DNA of 64,000 nucleotides. Origin: Mycolicibacter nonchromogenicus (GTDB lineage Bacteria; Actinomycetota; Actinomycetes; Mycobacteriales; Mycobacteriaceae). Where the stretch lies: positions 1 to 64,000 of the forward strand of contig NZ_LQPI01000049.1 in assembly GCF_002101775.1 (NCBI RefSeq), given 5' to 3'. The notes beneath the pieces are model-generated. The model did no database searches and had not been told where the DNA came from. It saw only the letters and a program-made list of their open reading frames with translations. This document shows positions 9,022-20,500 of the stretch, one piece after another. Position numbers and translations under genes: made by a program. Numbering within the stretch: position 1 is the first letter of the stretch; each line of letters starts with the position of its first letter.

Positions 9022-9601
9022 CCCGGCAACCACCGCCATCCTCGACGCCGCGGTGGCCGAGTTCGAGCAGCACGGCTTCCGGCGGGTCGCGCTGGACGAC
9101 GTCGCTCGCCGCGCCGGGGTCAGCCGCACCACCATCTACCGCCGATTCGCCGGCCGCGATGAGCTGGTCGCCGCGGTCATCGACCGGGAGAATGCCGCGC
9201 TCTACGCCGATATCGCCGCTGAACTGAAAAACTCTGGCCCGCAGTCGAATTACTATGTGGAGGCGTTCACCTCGGCGATCATGCAGTTCCGCCGGCACCG
9301 GGTGCTCAACCGGATGATCACCGACGAGCCGGAACTGGCACTGGCGTTATACCGACAGCACTACGGCGCGATCCTGGACCGGATGTCGCAAGCGCTGCAG
9401 GTGATCTTCCCCGCCGGGTTCGCCGAACGCATGGGCGCGGCGGTGGTCACCGAATTGGCCGACACCATCCTGCGCTACGCGGCCATGGCACTGCTGTTGC
9501 CGTCGCGCGAGCCGCTGGATTCCGTCGAGGACATCCGGGCGTTCGCGACCGAGCATTTTCTGCCGAGCCTTCCCGCGGCGCTGCGCAGTACGCCGGTGTA
9601 G
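8999..9601 (+). CDS. TetR/AcrR family transcriptional regulator, linked to first MpaB copy
   Basis: A 200-residue regulator. The N-terminal helix-turn-helix reads [20 protein letters not shown] followed by [11 protein letters not shown], the standard TetR DNA-binding domain; the C-terminal part is a ligand-binding helical domain with no recognisable specificity. The start overlaps the MpaB gene, so regulator and oxygenase are coexpressed. The palindrome at 8135-8154 is the likely autoregulatory target. Ligand unknown. Confidence 0.9.
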   Translation: MPATPGADPATTAILDAAVAEFEQHGFRRVALDDVARRAGVSRTTIYRRFAGRDELVAAVIDRENAALYADIAAELKNSGPQSNYYVEAFTSAIMQFRRHRVLNRMITDEPELALALYRQHYGAILDRMSQALQVIFPAGFAERMGAAVVTELADTILRYAAMALLLPSREPLDSVEDIRAFATEHFLPSLPAALRSTPV

Positions 9602-9616
9602 GGATAACCCGGCCCG

Positions 9617-10528
9617 TCAGAGAGCCGCGCCGACCCCCATCGGGGCAGCCACCTCGGGCATGTAGCGCTCCGCGATCAAGGTCGCAATGGCTTCGACATC
9701 AGGAGCCAGCGGATACATATGACGGTATTGCAGAACCTGTTTGCCGATCAGCCCCAGCCGCTCGGTGAACGTCGGCATGCGGTGCGGATCCAGCAACGGG
9801 CTGTTGAACGGCGCACAGTCGGAACGCTGAAATTCGAAGGCGGCGCTGATCCGCGGCGCGGCTCCCAGACGGCTGCCGCGACCACCCCAGTGCAGAACGG
9901 CCTGGTTCCAGGCGAACATGGTGCCCGCCGTGGCAGGCAGCGCCCGGATGTCCTGAAGATTGTGGACCACCGTGTTGTCCGCCCCGTCCCAGCGACGCTC
10001 GACGAAACGATGATCGAGATGGGCGGGCAGCATGTACATGCATCCGTTGAGCGGGGTGGCATCGGTGAACGGCAGCCACACCGTCAGCGTCCGCGGCGAA
10101 TTGTCGTGATCGAGGGTGTTGACCAACTTGTCGCGGTGCGGCCCCCAGCCCACGGCGTTGTCGCTGGGATTGACGTGCCAGACCCAGAAGTCGGGCAATG
10201 CCCGATACCCCTCGCCCATCACGCTGGTGAGGAACTCCGAGAACCCCTGGAATGCCAGCCACAGCTCGTCGTAGACGAAGGCGAAGGCCAGCGGGATTCC
10301 TTGCTGGTACAGCGTCGACACACCCGTGCGGATGGGCACGACGGCCGATTCCGGCAGCGCGTCGGGCACCTGGACGTAGCCCTCACGCTTCAAGTTCGCC
10401 AGATGGGCGTCGAACGCGCCGACCGAGGTGGAGGGGCGGTCGCCCCCGGCCTCTATCGAGAGTCCAGGGCACACTTGCGCCCAGAATTCGCGGCGCACAA
10501 CGCTGTCGGCCGAAAACTCAGCAATCAT
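9617..10528 (-). CDS. PhyH-type Fe(II)/2-oxoglutarate dioxygenase
   Basis: A 303-residue protein of the phytanoyl-CoA dioxygenase superfamily. The iron-binding triad can be read as H131-x-D133 (in WGPHRDK) and H213 (in AVLHWGGRGS), with a downstream arginine near 226 suited to bind 2-oxoglutarate. It should hydroxylate a small or lipid substrate not identifiable from sequence. ATG at 10528 is chosen because GGGAG lies eight bases upstream, embedded in the end of guaA. An upstream GTG at 10543 would overlap guaA by ten bases. The gene starts just after the guaA stop, so it is probably the second gene of a guaA operon. Confidence 0.85.
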   Translation of the reverse strand: MIAEFSADSVVRREFWAQVCPGLSIEAGGDRPSTSVGAFDAHLANLKREGYVQVPDALPESAVVPIRTGVSTLYQQGIPLAFAFVYDELWLAFQGFSEFLTSVMGEGYRALPDFWVWHVNPSDNAVGWGPHRDKLVNTLDHDNSPRTLTVWLPFTDATPLNGCMYMLPAHLDHRFVERRWDGADNTVVHNLQDIRALPATAGTMFAWNQAVLHWGGRGSRLGAAPRISAAFEFQRSDCAPFNSPLLDPHRMPTFTERLGLIGKQVLQYRHMYPLAPDVEAIATLIAERYMPEVAAPMGVGAAL

Positions 10529-10533
10529 CGTGG

Positions 10534-12087
10534 CTACTCCCACTCAATCGTGCCGGGTGGTTTGCTGGTGATGTCCAAGACTACGCGGTTGACCTCGGAA
10601 ACCTCATTGGTTATCCGGGTTGAGATTCGCTCCAGCACCTCGTAGGGCACCCGAGTCCAGTCGGCGGTCATGGCGTCCTCACTGGACACCGGCCGCAGCA
10701 CGATCGGATGGCCATAGGTGCGGCCGTCGCCCTGGACGCCCACCGAACGGACATCGGCCAACAGCACCACCGGGCACTGCCAGATCTGGTGATCCAGGCC
10801 GGCGGCCGTCAACTCCTCGCGGGCTATCGCGTCGGCCTGCCGCAGCGTCGCCAGCCGCGGGCCGGTGACCTCACCGACGATCCGGATGCCCAGCCCGGGC
10901 CCCGGGAAGGGTTGGCGGGCAACGATCTCCTCCGGCAGCCCCAACTCCCGTCCGACCGCACGCACCTCGTCCTTGAACAGCAGCCGCAGCGGCTCGACCA
11001 GACTGAACTTCAGGTCGTCGGGCAACCCGCCGACGTTGTGGTGGCTCTTGATGTTCGCGGTGCCGGCACCCCCGCCGGATTCCACCACGTCCGGATACAG
11101 CGTGCCCTGGACCAGGAACTCGACGTCGTGGTCTCCCAAGGTGTCGCGCACCGCACCCTCGAACGCCCGGATGAATTGGCGCCCGATGATCTTTCGCTTG
11201 CCCTCGGGGTCGGACACCCCGGACAGCGCTTCGAGGAACACCTCTTCGGCGTCCACGGTGACAAGCTTGGCCCCGGTGGCGGAGACGAAGTCGTTCTGCA
11301 CCTGCTCGCGCTCCCCGGCGCGCAACAGGCCATGGTCGACGAACACACAGGTCAGGCGGTCCCCGATGGCACGCTGCACCAGGGCCGCGGCCACCGCGGA
11401 GTCCACCCCGCCGGACAGTCCACAGATGGCGTGGCCGTCGCCGATCTGTTCGCGCACCTGCTCGATCAGCGCATCGGCGATGTTGGCCGGCGTCCAGGCC
11501 GCGTCGATTCCGGCGAACTCGTGCAGGAACCGGCTGAGCACCCGCTGGCCGTAGGGAGTGTGGATCACCTCTGGGTGGTACTGCACCCCCGCCAGACGGC
11601 GGGCGCGGTTCTCGAATGCGGCCACCGGGGCACCGGCGGTTCCGGCCACCACGGTGAACCCGTCCGGCGCGACGGTCACCGCGTCGCCGTGGCTCATCCA
11701 CACCGGCTGGTTGCCGGGCAGTCCCGAGTGCAGTTCACCGCCGGTCACGGTCAGTTCGGTGCGGCCGTATTCGCTGGTTCCGGTGCGCTCGACGGTGCCG
11801 CCGAGGGCCGACGCCATGGCTTGGAAGCCGTAGCAGATACCGAACACCGGAAGGTCGAGGTCGAACAGTGCCGGATCGAGCTGGGGAGCGCCCTCGGCGT
11901 AGACGCTGGCAGGCCCACCGGACAGCACGATCGCCAGCGGATCACGTGCGGCGATCTCTTCGACGGTCGCGGTGTGCGGGATGACTTCGGAGAACACCCG
12001 CGCCTCCCGAACCCGGCGGGCGATCAATTGGGCGTATTGCGCGCCGAAGTCGATGACCAAGACGGGACGAGGCGATGGTGACGACAC
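10534..12087 (-). CDS. guaA: GMP synthase (glutamine-hydrolysing)
   Basis: A 517-residue enzyme converting XMP to GMP with ATP and glutamine. The class I glutaminase domain has nucleophile motif GICYGFQ and the His/Glu pair in YHPEV. The synthetase domain has the PP-loop [10 protein letters not shown] and the dimerisation domain ends in PPGTIEWE, as in mycobacterial GuaA. GTG at 12087 gives the expected length and precedes [12 protein letters not shown]; no strong ribosome site is visible. Open frame continues upstream into unlikely sequence. In M. tuberculosis phyA, idsA1 and Rv3399 lie between guaA and the HAD gene; here they are absent. Confidence 0.95.
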   Translation of the reverse strand: MSSPSPRPVLVIDFGAQYAQLIARRVREARVFSEVIPHTATVEEIAARDPLAIVLSGGPASVYAEGAPQLDPALFDLDLPVFGICYGFQAMASALGGTVERTGTSEYGRTELTVTGGELHSGLPGNQPVWMSHGDAVTVAPDGFTVVAGTAGAPVAAFENRARRLAGVQYHPEVIHTPYGQRVLSRFLHEFAGIDAAWTPANIADALIEQVREQIGDGHAICGLSGGVDSAVAAALVQRAIGDRLTCVFVDHGLLRAGEREQVQNDFVSATGAKLVTVDAEEVFLEALSGVSDPEGKRKIIGRQFIRAFEGAVRDTLGDHDVEFLVQGTLYPDVVESGGGAGTANIKSHHNVGGLPDDLKFSLVEPLRLLFKDEVRAVGRELGLPEEIVARQPFPGPGLGIRIVGEVTGPRLATLRQADAIAREELTAAGLDHQIWQCPVVLLADVRSVGVQGDGRTYGHPIVLRPVSSEDAMTADWTRVPYEVLERISTRITNEVSEVNRVVLDITSKPPGTIEWE

Positions 12088-12174
12088 CGCAAAGAGTCTA
12101 GTGGCGGCAAAAAGTCGCCCGACCAACGGCGGGCATGGTGAAGTGGAGGCACGCGGAAAGAAGGAGGAAGACAC

Positions 12175-12909
12175 GTGCTGGGTCTGCCCGAAGCGGTACG
12201 TGCCTGCCTGTTCGACCTCGATGGAGTGCTCACCGACACCGCCAGCGTGCACACCCGCGCCTGGAAGGCCATGTTCGACGCCTACCTGGCGGCGCGCTCC
12301 GAACGCACCGGTGAGCCGTTCGTGCCGTTCGACCCCGAAGACGACTATCGGCGCTTCGTCGACGGCCGCAAGCGCGACGACGGGGTGCGCACGTTCCTGG
12401 CCAGCCGCGGCATCACGCTGCCCGACGGCACCGACGACGACCCTCCCGAGATCGAAACCGTGCACGGTCTGGGCAACCGCAAGAACGAAGCGTTTCGGGT
12501 GACGCTGCAGGCCGACGGCGTGGAGGTGTTCGAGGGGTCCCGGCGTTACCTGGCCGCTGTCACCGACGCCGGCCTGGCCACCGCGGTGGTTTCGGCCAGC
12601 GCCAACGCCGGTGAGGTGCTGGCGCTCACCGGTCTGGACAAGTTCATCGCGCAGCGGGTCGACGGGGTGACCCTGCGCACCGAACACATCGCGGGCAAGC
12701 CCGCACCGGACTCGTTCCTGCGGGCGGCGCAGCTGCTCGGTGTCGCCCCCGCACAGGCAGCGGTATTCGAGGACGCGCTGTCCGGGGTGGCGGCCGGGCG
12801 AGCCGGCGGGTTCGGCTTCGTGGTGGGTGTGGACCGGGTGGGCCAGCGCGATGACCTGCTGAGCCACGGCGCCGACATCGTCGTCACCGATCTGGAGGAA
12901 CTGTTGTGA
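12175..12909 (+). CDS. HAD-family beta-phosphoglucomutase-like hydrolase (Rv3400 type)
   Basis: A 244-residue haloacid dehalogenase-fold protein. Motif I is [10 protein letters not shown] with both catalytic aspartates; the C-terminal motif IV acidic residues are in FEDALSGV, and the loop lysine is in AGKPAPDSF. It belongs to the beta-phosphoglucomutase branch, which interconverts beta-glucose-1-phosphate and glucose-6-phosphate. GTG at 12175 follows a strong AAGGAGGAAG ribosome site. The next gene encodes a GH65 phosphorylase whose product would be the substrate of this enzyme, so the two form a catabolic pair. Confidence 0.9.
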   Translation: MLGLPEAVRACLFDLDGVLTDTASVHTRAWKAMFDAYLAARSERTGEPFVPFDPEDDYRRFVDGRKRDDGVRTFLASRGITLPDGTDDDPPEIETVHGLGNRKNEAFRVTLQADGVEVFEGSRRYLAAVTDAGLATAVVSASANAGEVLALTGLDKFIAQRVDGVTLRTEHIAGKPAPDSFLRAAQLLGVAPAQAAVFEDALSGVAAGRAGGFGFVVGVDRVGQRDDLLSHGADIVVTDLEELL

Positions 12910-12919
12910 GAGCGGGCCG

Positions 12920-15280
12920 ATGATCGCCGAGGATTACTTTCCGATAGAGCCGTGGAAGATCCGGGAAACCCATCTCAATCTGGATCTACTCGGGCAGACC
13001 GAGTCCTTGTTCGCACTCTCCAACGGGCATATCGGCCTGCGCGGCAACCTCGACGAGGGTGAACCGTATGGCCTGCCCGGGACCTACCTGAACTCGTTCT
13101 ACGAGGTGCGGCCGCTGCCGCACGCCGAGTCCGGTTTCGGCTACCCCCAGGCCGGGCAGACCGTCGTGGACGTGACCAACGGCAAGATCATCCGGTTGAT
13201 GGTCGACGACGAACCGCTGGACGTCCGCTACGGCGAACTGATCGAGCATGAGCGGATCCTCGACCTGCGCGCGGGCACCCTGACCCGTCACGTTCACTGG
13301 CGGTCTCCGGCGAAAAAGCAGGTCAAGGTGCACTCCACCCGACTGGTGTCGCTGGCGCACCGCAGCATCGCGGCCATCGAGTACGTCGTCGAGGCGGTCG
13401 ACGAATTCGTCCGTGTGACGGTGCAGTCCGAGCTGGTCGCCAATGAGGACCAGCCGCCGACCTCCACCGACCCTCGGGTTGCGGCGATTCTGGAGAACCC
13501 GCTGGAGGCCGTGGAACGCGAGAACACCAGCGCCGCAGCGGTGCTGGTGCATCGCACCCGGGCCAGCGAACTGATGATGGCCGTGGCCATGGATCACGAG
13601 GTCGAGGTGCCCGGCCGGGTTCAGGTCTCCACGATGACGATCCCCGACGTGGCGGCGACCACCATCGTGTGCGGCCTGCGCCCCGGCCAGAAGTTGCGCA
13701 TCGTCAAATACCTGGCCTACGGCTGGTCCAGTGAGCGGTCACGGCCCGCGCTGCGCGATCAGGCCATCGCGGCGCTGACCGGTGCCCGCTACAGCGGCTG
13801 GCAGGGCCTGGTCGACGCGCAACGGGCCTACCTCGACGAGTTCTGGGACGGCGCCGACGTCGAGGTCCACGGCGACCCGGACTGCCAGCAGGCGATCCGC
13901 TTCGCGCTGTTCCACCTGCTGCAGGCCAGTGCCCGCGCCGAACGCCGCGCCATTCCGAGCAAAGGTCTGACCGGCACCGGTTATGACGGCCACACCTTCT
14001 GGGACAGCGAGAGTTTCATCCTGCCGGTGCTGATCTACACCGCTCCCCACGCCGCAGCCGATGCGTTGCGCTGGCGGGCCACCACCCTCGATCTCGCGCG
14101 CGAACGCGCCGCCGAGCTGGGGCTGTCCGGCGCGGCCTTCCCGTGGCGGACGATCCGCGGCCAGGAGTGCTCCGGCTACTGGCCGGCGGGCACCGCCGCC
14201 TGGCACATCAACGCCGACATCGCGGCGGCGTTCGAGCAGTACCGGGTGGTCACCGGTGACCACTCGGTGGAGCAGGAATGCGGGCTGGCGGTGCTGGTGG
14301 AGACCGCGCGACTCTGGCGCTCGCTCGGACACCACGACCGGCATGGGGTATGGCACCTGTACGGGGTCACCGGTCCCGATGAATACACCGCGATCGTCCG
14401 GGACAACACATTCACCAACCTGATGGCCGCCCACAATCTGCGTACTGCCGCGCAGGCGTGCGCTCGCCATCCCGACGCCGCCCATGAGCTGGGGGTCACC
14501 ACCGAGGAGATGGCGGGCTGGCGAGACGCGGCCGAGGCGGCGCACATCCCCTATGACGAAGAACTGGGGGTGCATCCGCAGTGCGATGGTTTCACCACGG
14601 CCGCGGAATGGGACTTCGACACCCACAACGCCTATCCCCTGCTGCTCAACGAGCCCTATGTGCGGCTGTACCCGGCGCAGGTGGTCAAGCAGGCCGACCT
14701 GCTGTTGGCCATGCATTGGCGCAGCCACGCGTTCACCGCCGAACAGAAGGCGCGCAACGTCGACTACTACGAGCGGCGCACGGTACGCGACTCCTCGCTG
14801 TCGGCGTGCACCCAGGCGGTGATGTGCGCCGAAGTGGGGCACCTGGAGTTGGCTCACGACTACACCTACGAGACGGCTTTCGTCGACCTGCGCGATCTGC
14901 ACGACAACACCCGCGACGGCCTGCATATGGCGGCGCTGGCGGGAACGTGGCTCGCCTTGGTGGCCGGGTTCGGCGGTCTGCGTGACGACGCCGGTGTGCT
15001 GTCGTTGGATCCCGCGCTGCCGGACGGGATCTCACGGCTACGGTTCGGGTTGCGTTGGCGGGGAAATCGGCTGACGGTCGACGCCAACCACAGCAAAGTC
15101 ACCTACACGCTGCGCGATGGCCCCGACAGTCAGCTGACTATTCGCCATGCCGGTGAGGACATCGAACTGAGCACGCAGTCCCCGACGACGCTGCCGATCC
15201 ATCGACGTGAACCGTTGCTGCCCACCCCGACTCAGCCGCCCGGGCGGGAGCCGATGCACCGCCGAGAGGTCGCGCGGTGA
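12920..15280 (+). CDS. Glycoside hydrolase family 65 disaccharide phosphorylase (Rv3401 type)
   Basis: A 786-residue GH65 protein, the same length as recalled for Rv3401. The N-terminal beta-sandwich begins with [12 protein letters not shown], and the alpha/alpha barrel carries the catalytic acid E488 in [10 protein letters not shown]65 enzymes phosphorolyse alpha-glucosides such as maltose, trehalose or kojibiose to beta-glucose-1-phosphate plus sugar; the exact substrate cannot be read from the sequence. It starts ten bases after the HAD phosphomutase gene and would supply its substrate. Confidence 0.9.
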   Translation: MIAEDYFPIEPWKIRETHLNLDLLGQTESLFALSNGHIGLRGNLDEGEPYGLPGTYLNSFYEVRPLPHAESGFGYPQAGQTVVDVTNGKIIRLMVDDEPLDVRYGELIEHERILDLRAGTLTRHVHWRSPAKKQVKVHSTRLVSLAHRSIAAIEYVVEAVDEFVRVTVQSELVANEDQPPTSTDPRVAAILENPLEAVERENTSAAAVLVHRTRASELMMAVAMDHEVEVPGRVQVSTMTIPDVAATTIVCGLRPGQKLRIVKYLAYGWSSERSRPALRDQAIAALTGARYSGWQGLVDAQRAYLDEFWDGADVEVHGDPDCQQAIRFALFHLLQASARAERRAIPSKGLTGTGYDGHTFWDSESFILPVLIYTAPHAAADALRWRATTLDLARERAAELGLSGAAFPWRTIRGQECSGYWPAGTAAWHINADIAAAFEQYRVVTGDHSVEQECGLAVLVETARLWRSLGHHDRHGVWHLYGVTGPDEYTAIVRDNTFTNLMAAHNLRTAAQACARHPDAAHELGVTTEEMAGWRDAAEAAHIPYDEELGVHPQCDGFTTAAEWDFDTHNAYPLLLNEPYVRLYPAQVVKQADLLLAMHWRSHAFTAEQKARNVDYYERRTVRDSSLSACTQAVMCAEVGHLELAHDYTYETAFVDLRDLHDNTRDGLHMAALAGTWLALVAGFGGLRDDAGVLSLDPALPDGISRLRFGLRWRGNRLTVDANHSKVTYTLRDGPDSQLTIRHAGEDIELSTQSPTTLPIHRREPLLPTPTQPPGREPMHRREVAR

Positions 15281-15284
15281 CGCC

Positions 15285-17033
15285 TCAGGCGTTACCGGAG
15301 GACCAGCGCAGCGCGCCGAAGGCGCTGTCCGGCACCACCGGGTTCTTCGGCGCGATCGGGTCCAGTCGCCGGTAGGCCTCGCCCTGGGCCGGCCGCAGAT
15401 CGGCCTCACCCTTGTTGGGCCACAGCGATGCGGCCCGCTCGGCCTGAGCGGTGATCGACAACGACGGGTTGACCCCGAGGTTGGCCGAGACCGCCGCGCC
15501 GTCCATCACCGCCAGGGTCGGGTAGCCGTACACCCGCTGGTAGGGGTCGATGACGCCGTTCTCGGGGCTGTCCCCGATCGCCGCCCCGCCCAGGAAGTGC
15601 GCGGTGAGCGGGATATTGAACAGCTCGCCCCAGGTACCGCCGGCCACACCGTCGATCTTGGCGGCGATACGGCGGGTGACCTCGTTGCCGACCGGGATCC
15701 AGCTCGGGTTCGGCTCGCCGTGGCCCTGCTTGCTGCTGTAGCGGCGGAAGCCCAGCTTGCCGCGTTTGGTGAAGGTGGTGATCGAGTTGTCCAGATGCTG
15801 CATGACCAGAGCGATCACGGTGCGCTCGCTCCAGCGCCGCGGGTTGAGCAGCCGCAGGATGTGGCGGGGGTCTTCGCCGGCTTGCGTCAGCAGCTGGCGC
15901 CACCGCGGAATGTCAGTGCCCTGCGGACCGGTGCCGTCGGTCATCAGGGTCTGCAACAGCCCCATCGCGTTGGAGCCCTTGCCGTAGCGCACCGGTTCGA
16001 CGTGGGTGTCGGCGGTGGGGTGGATCGAGGACGTGATCGCCACACCGTGGGTCAGGTCCAGCTCCGGGTTGACGTTCAATGTCGCCGCACCGACGATGGA
16101 TTCGGAGTTGGTGCGGGTCAGCACACCCAGCTTGTCCGACAGCTTGGGCAGCTTGCCCTTATCGCGCATCTTGAACAGCAGCCGCTGGGTGTTGTAGGTG
16201 CCGGCGGCCAGGATCAGATACCGGGCCGTGAAGGTTTTGCGGTGCCGGCGCATGCTCAGGCCGGTTCGCACCGTGCTCACCTGCCACAGCCCGTCACCCC
16301 CCTGCTCGAAGGCGGTCACCGTCGTCATCGGATGCACTTGTGCACCAGCCGATTCCGCCAGATACAGGTAGTTCTTGACCAAGGTGTTCTTGGCGCCCCA
16401 GCGGCAGCCCGTCATGCACTCGCCGCATTCGATGCAACCGGTGCGCTGCGGACCGGCGCCGCCGAAGTACGGGTCGGGCACCGTCTTGCCGGGTTCTTTG
16501 ACGCCGCTGGCGCCGTCCGGGCCGAAGAACACCCCGACCGGAGTGGCCACGAACGTGTCGCCGACCCCCATCTCGTCGGCGACCTGCTTGACGATCCGGT
16601 CGGCGTCGGTGAAGGTCGGATTCTTGACCACCCCGAGCATCCGCTTGGCCTGGTCGTAGTGCGGCATCAACTCGGCGCGCCAGTCGGTGATGTGCGCCCA
16701 CTGCTTGTCGGCGAAGAACGGCTCCGGGGGCACATAGAGCGTGTTGGCGTAGTTCAGCGACCCGCCGCCGACCCCCGCGCCGGCCAGCACCATCACGTTG
16801 TTGAGCAGGTGGATGCGCTGGATGCCGTAGCAGCCCAGCTTCGGCGCCCACAGAAACTCGCGCAGGTGCCAGGAGTTCTTGGCGAAATCGGGGTCGGCGT
16901 ACCGGCGTCCGGCTTCCAGCACGCCGACCCGATACCCCTTCTCGGTCAGCCGCAACGCACTCACGCTGCCGCCGAAACCCGAGCCGATGATCAGGACGTC
17001 GTAGTCAGGCTGGTGATCAGATTGCGCCGACAC
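15285..17033 (-). CDS. choD: Cholesterol oxidase / GMC oxidoreductase ChoD
   Basis: A 582-residue FAD-dependent oxidoreductase. The dinucleotide-binding motif near the N-terminus is VLIIGSGFGGS, and conserved GMC segments include GAGVGGGSLNYANTLY and a cysteine group in CIECGECMTGC. The C-terminal signature VNPSLSITAQAERAASLWPN agrees closely with mycobacterial ChoD. Despite the name, the main sterol-oxidising enzyme of mycobacteria may be a different protein, so the in vivo substrate is uncertain. GTG at 17033 places the FAD motif at the usual distance; the open frame from 17090 would run into the upstream palindrome. Confidence 0.9.
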   Translation of the reverse strand: MSAQSDHQPDYDVLIIGSGFGGSVSALRLTEKGYRVGVLEAGRRYADPDFAKNSWHLREFLWAPKLGCYGIQRIHLLNNVMVLAGAGVGGGSLNYANTLYVPPEPFFADKQWAHITDWRAELMPHYDQAKRMLGVVKNPTFTDADRIVKQVADEMGVGDTFVATPVGVFFGPDGASGVKEPGKTVPDPYFGGAGPQRTGCIECGECMTGCRWGAKNTLVKNYLYLAESAGAQVHPMTTVTAFEQGGDGLWQVSTVRTGLSMRRHRKTFTARYLILAAGTYNTQRLLFKMRDKGKLPKLSDKLGVLTRTNSESIVGAATLNVNPELDLTHGVAITSSIHPTADTHVEPVRYGKGSNAMGLLQTLMTDGTGPQGTDIPRWRQLLTQAGEDPRHILRLLNPRRWSERTVIALVMQHLDNSITTFTKRGKLGFRRYSSKQGHGEPNPSWIPVGNEVTRRIAAKIDGVAGGTWGELFNIPLTAHFLGGAAIGDSPENGVIDPYQRVYGYPTLAVMDGAAVSANLGVNPSLSITAQAERAASLWPNKGEADLRPAQGEAYRRLDPIAPKNPVVPDSAFGALRWSSGNA

Positions 17034-17062
17034 CCCACGAGGATACCGGGCGGTAACTTTCT

Positions 17063-17150
17063 CCGGCGAGCAGACGCGAAAGTCCCCCAAAACCCGTCAC
17101 GGAGGGGGCTTTGGCGTCTGCTCGCCGGGGAAGTGGCGTCTGCTCGCCGG
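17063..17150. repeat. Intergenic inverted repeat, left arm once and right arm twice
   Basis: CCGGCGAGCAGACGC at 17063-17077 is matched by its reverse complement at 17114-17128 and again at 17136-17150. All three are exact over 15 bases. The element fills the gap between the guaB3 stop and the choD start. Its arm core CGAGCAGACG fits the CGAG-N4-CG form of the other intergenic palindromes in this window. Confidence 0.8.
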
Positions 17151-17159
17151 AAAGGTCCG

Positions 17160-18308
17160 TCAGCTCCCGACGGTCAGGCCGACCTTCTGGAACTCCTTGA
17201 GGTCGCAGTAGCCGGCCTTGGCCATCGACCGACGCAGCCCGCCGACCAGGTTCAGCGAACCGAACGGGTCATCGGAGGGCCCCTCGAGCACCTGCGCCAG
17301 GCTGGGCCGTTCCCCGTATGCGACCTGCATCAGCGCCCCGCGCGGCAGGGACGGGTGGGCGGCAGCCGACGGCCAGTACCAGCCGTCGCCCTGCGCCTCG
17401 GCGGCAGCGGCCAGCGGCGTGCCCAGCACCACCGCGTCGGCGCCGCAGGCGATCGCCTTGGCCAGGTCCCCGGAGGTGTGAATGTCACCATCGGCCAGCA
17501 CGTGCACATAGCGCCCGCCGGTCTCATCGAGGTACTCGCGACGTGCGGAGGCCGCGTCGGCGATCGCGGTGGCCATCGGCACCGAGATGCCCAGCACCTC
17601 ATCAGAGGTGGTCACCCCGGAGGTGGAGCCGTAGCCGACGATCACCCCGGCCGCGCCGGTCCGCATCAGGTGCAGCGCGGTGCGGTGGTCGATCACCCCG
17701 CCGGCCACCACCGGGATGTCCAACTCGGAGATGAAGGTCTTCAGGTTCAGGGGTTCACCGGCCCCGTCGCGGTCCACGGCGACACGCTCGGCGGAGATGA
17801 TGGTGCCCTGGATGACCAGCAGGTCGACGCCGGCAGCCACCAGTGCCGGGGTCAGCGCCGCGGCGTTCTGCGGGCTCACCCGCACCGCGGTGGTCACGCC
17901 GGCGGCACTGATGCGCGCCACGGCCGCACCGAGCAGCTCGGGGTTCAGCGGCGCGGCGTGCAGTTGCTGCAGCAGCCGGATCGCCGCCGCCGGCTCCGGT
18001 TCCTTGGCGGCGGCCTCGGTCACCTGGGCGATCTTGGCCTCGACGTCGGCGTGACGACCGATCAACCCCTCAGCGTTGAGCACCCCCAGACCGCCGAGGC
18101 GGCCCAGTTCGATGGCGAACTCCGGGGAGACCAGCGCGTCGGTGGGATGGGCCAGTACCGGCATCTCGAAGCGGTAGGCATCGAGTTGCCAGGCGGTGGA
18201 CACGTCCTTGGAGGAACGAGTACGCCGGGACGGCACGATGTTGATGTCGTCGAGCTCATAGGTGCGACGGGCGGTGCGGCCCATGCCGATCTCAACCATG
18301 TCACGCAT
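17160..18308 (-). CDS. guaB3: IMP dehydrogenase-family protein GuaB3
   Basis: A 382-residue TIM-barrel protein of the GuaB3 subfamily, a paralogue of IMP dehydrogenase conserved in actinobacteria; its reaction has long been uncertain. It lacks the CBS regulatory domain. Conserved features include VPSRRTRSSKDVSTAWQLDA, the phosphate-binding GVIVGYGS region and the C-terminal MAKAGYCDLKEFQKVGL. ATG at 18308 has GAGG ten bases upstream; ATG at 18299 (MVEIGMGRTARR) is the alternative used for orthologues. It lies 59 bases downstream of guaB2, probably in one transcript. Confidence 0.92.
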   Translation of the reverse strand: MRDMVEIGMGRTARRTYELDDINIVPSRRTRSSKDVSTAWQLDAYRFEMPVLAHPTDALVSPEFAIELGRLGGLGVLNAEGLIGRHADVEAKIAQVTEAAAKEPEPAAAIRLLQQLHAAPLNPELLGAAVARISAAGVTTAVRVSPQNAAALTPALVAAGVDLLVIQGTIISAERVAVDRDGAGEPLNLKTFISELDIPVVAGGVIDHRTALHLMRTGAAGVIVGYGSTSGVTTSDEVLGISVPMATAIADAASARREYLDETGGRYVHVLADGDIHTSGDLAKAIACGADAVVLGTPLAAAAEAQGDGWYWPSAAAHPSLPRGALMQVAYGERPSLAQVLEGPSDDPFGSLNLVGGLRRSMAKAGYCDLKEFQKVGLTVGS

Positions 18309-18367
18309 GACGGGTCAGCCTCGTTTCTGTTTTCGCTGCGCGAGAATGTGCCGGGACGAACGTCTGC

Positions 18368-19963
<1,596 letters not shown>

Positions 19964-20089
19964 CTACAAAGCCGGGGTGAGAAGTCCATCTTAATCGCGG
20001 CGCACAGCTGCTTTCGCCCGCCACCACCCTTGGCCTCCGGGCGGGCCCCACCCGCCGCTGGCGTTCTGTCATGGCGACTGCGTACCCTG

Positions 20090-20500
20090 ATGGGCGTGCG
20101 TGACCACCTGCCACCCGGTTTGCCGCCGGACCCATTCGCCGACGATCCGTATGACCCGTCGGCCGCGTTGGATGCCGTCGAACCGGGCCAACCGCTGGAC
20201 CCGCAGGAACGGACCGCGGTCGAGGCCGACCTCGCCGATCTGGCGGTCTACGAAGCCTTGTTGGCCCGCCGGGGAATTCGCGGCCTGGTGGTGTGCTGTG
20301 ACGACTGCCAGCAGGACCACTACCACGACTGGGACATGCTGCGCGCCAACCTGCTGCAGCTGCTCATCGACGGCACGGTCCGGCCGCACGAGCCGGCCTA
20401 CGACCCGGAGCCGGACAGCTACGTGACGTGGGACTACTGCCGCGGCTACGCCGATGCGTCGCTCAACGGAGCGACCTCGGAAGCCGACGGCTACCGCTGA
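20090..20500 (+). CDS. Conserved DUF5319 protein (Rv3412 type)
   Basis: A 136-residue protein that matches the length and position of Rv3412. The N-terminus is rich in proline and aspartate (LPPGLPPDPFADDPYDP), and the core contains a Cys/His cluster LVVCCDDCQQDHYHDWDML that could bind metal. Function is unknown; it is widely kept in actinobacteria. ATG at 20090 gives the family length. Its TGA is directly abutted by the stop of the convergent gene, with no base between, where other mycobacteria have sigD and its anti-sigma gene. Confidence 0.88.
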   Translation: MGVRDHLPPGLPPDPFADDPYDPSAALDAVEPGQPLDPQERTAVEADLADLAVYEALLARRGIRGLVVCCDDCQQDHYHDWDMLRANLLQLLIDGTVRPHEPAYDPEPDSYVTWDYCRGYADASLNGATSEADGYR

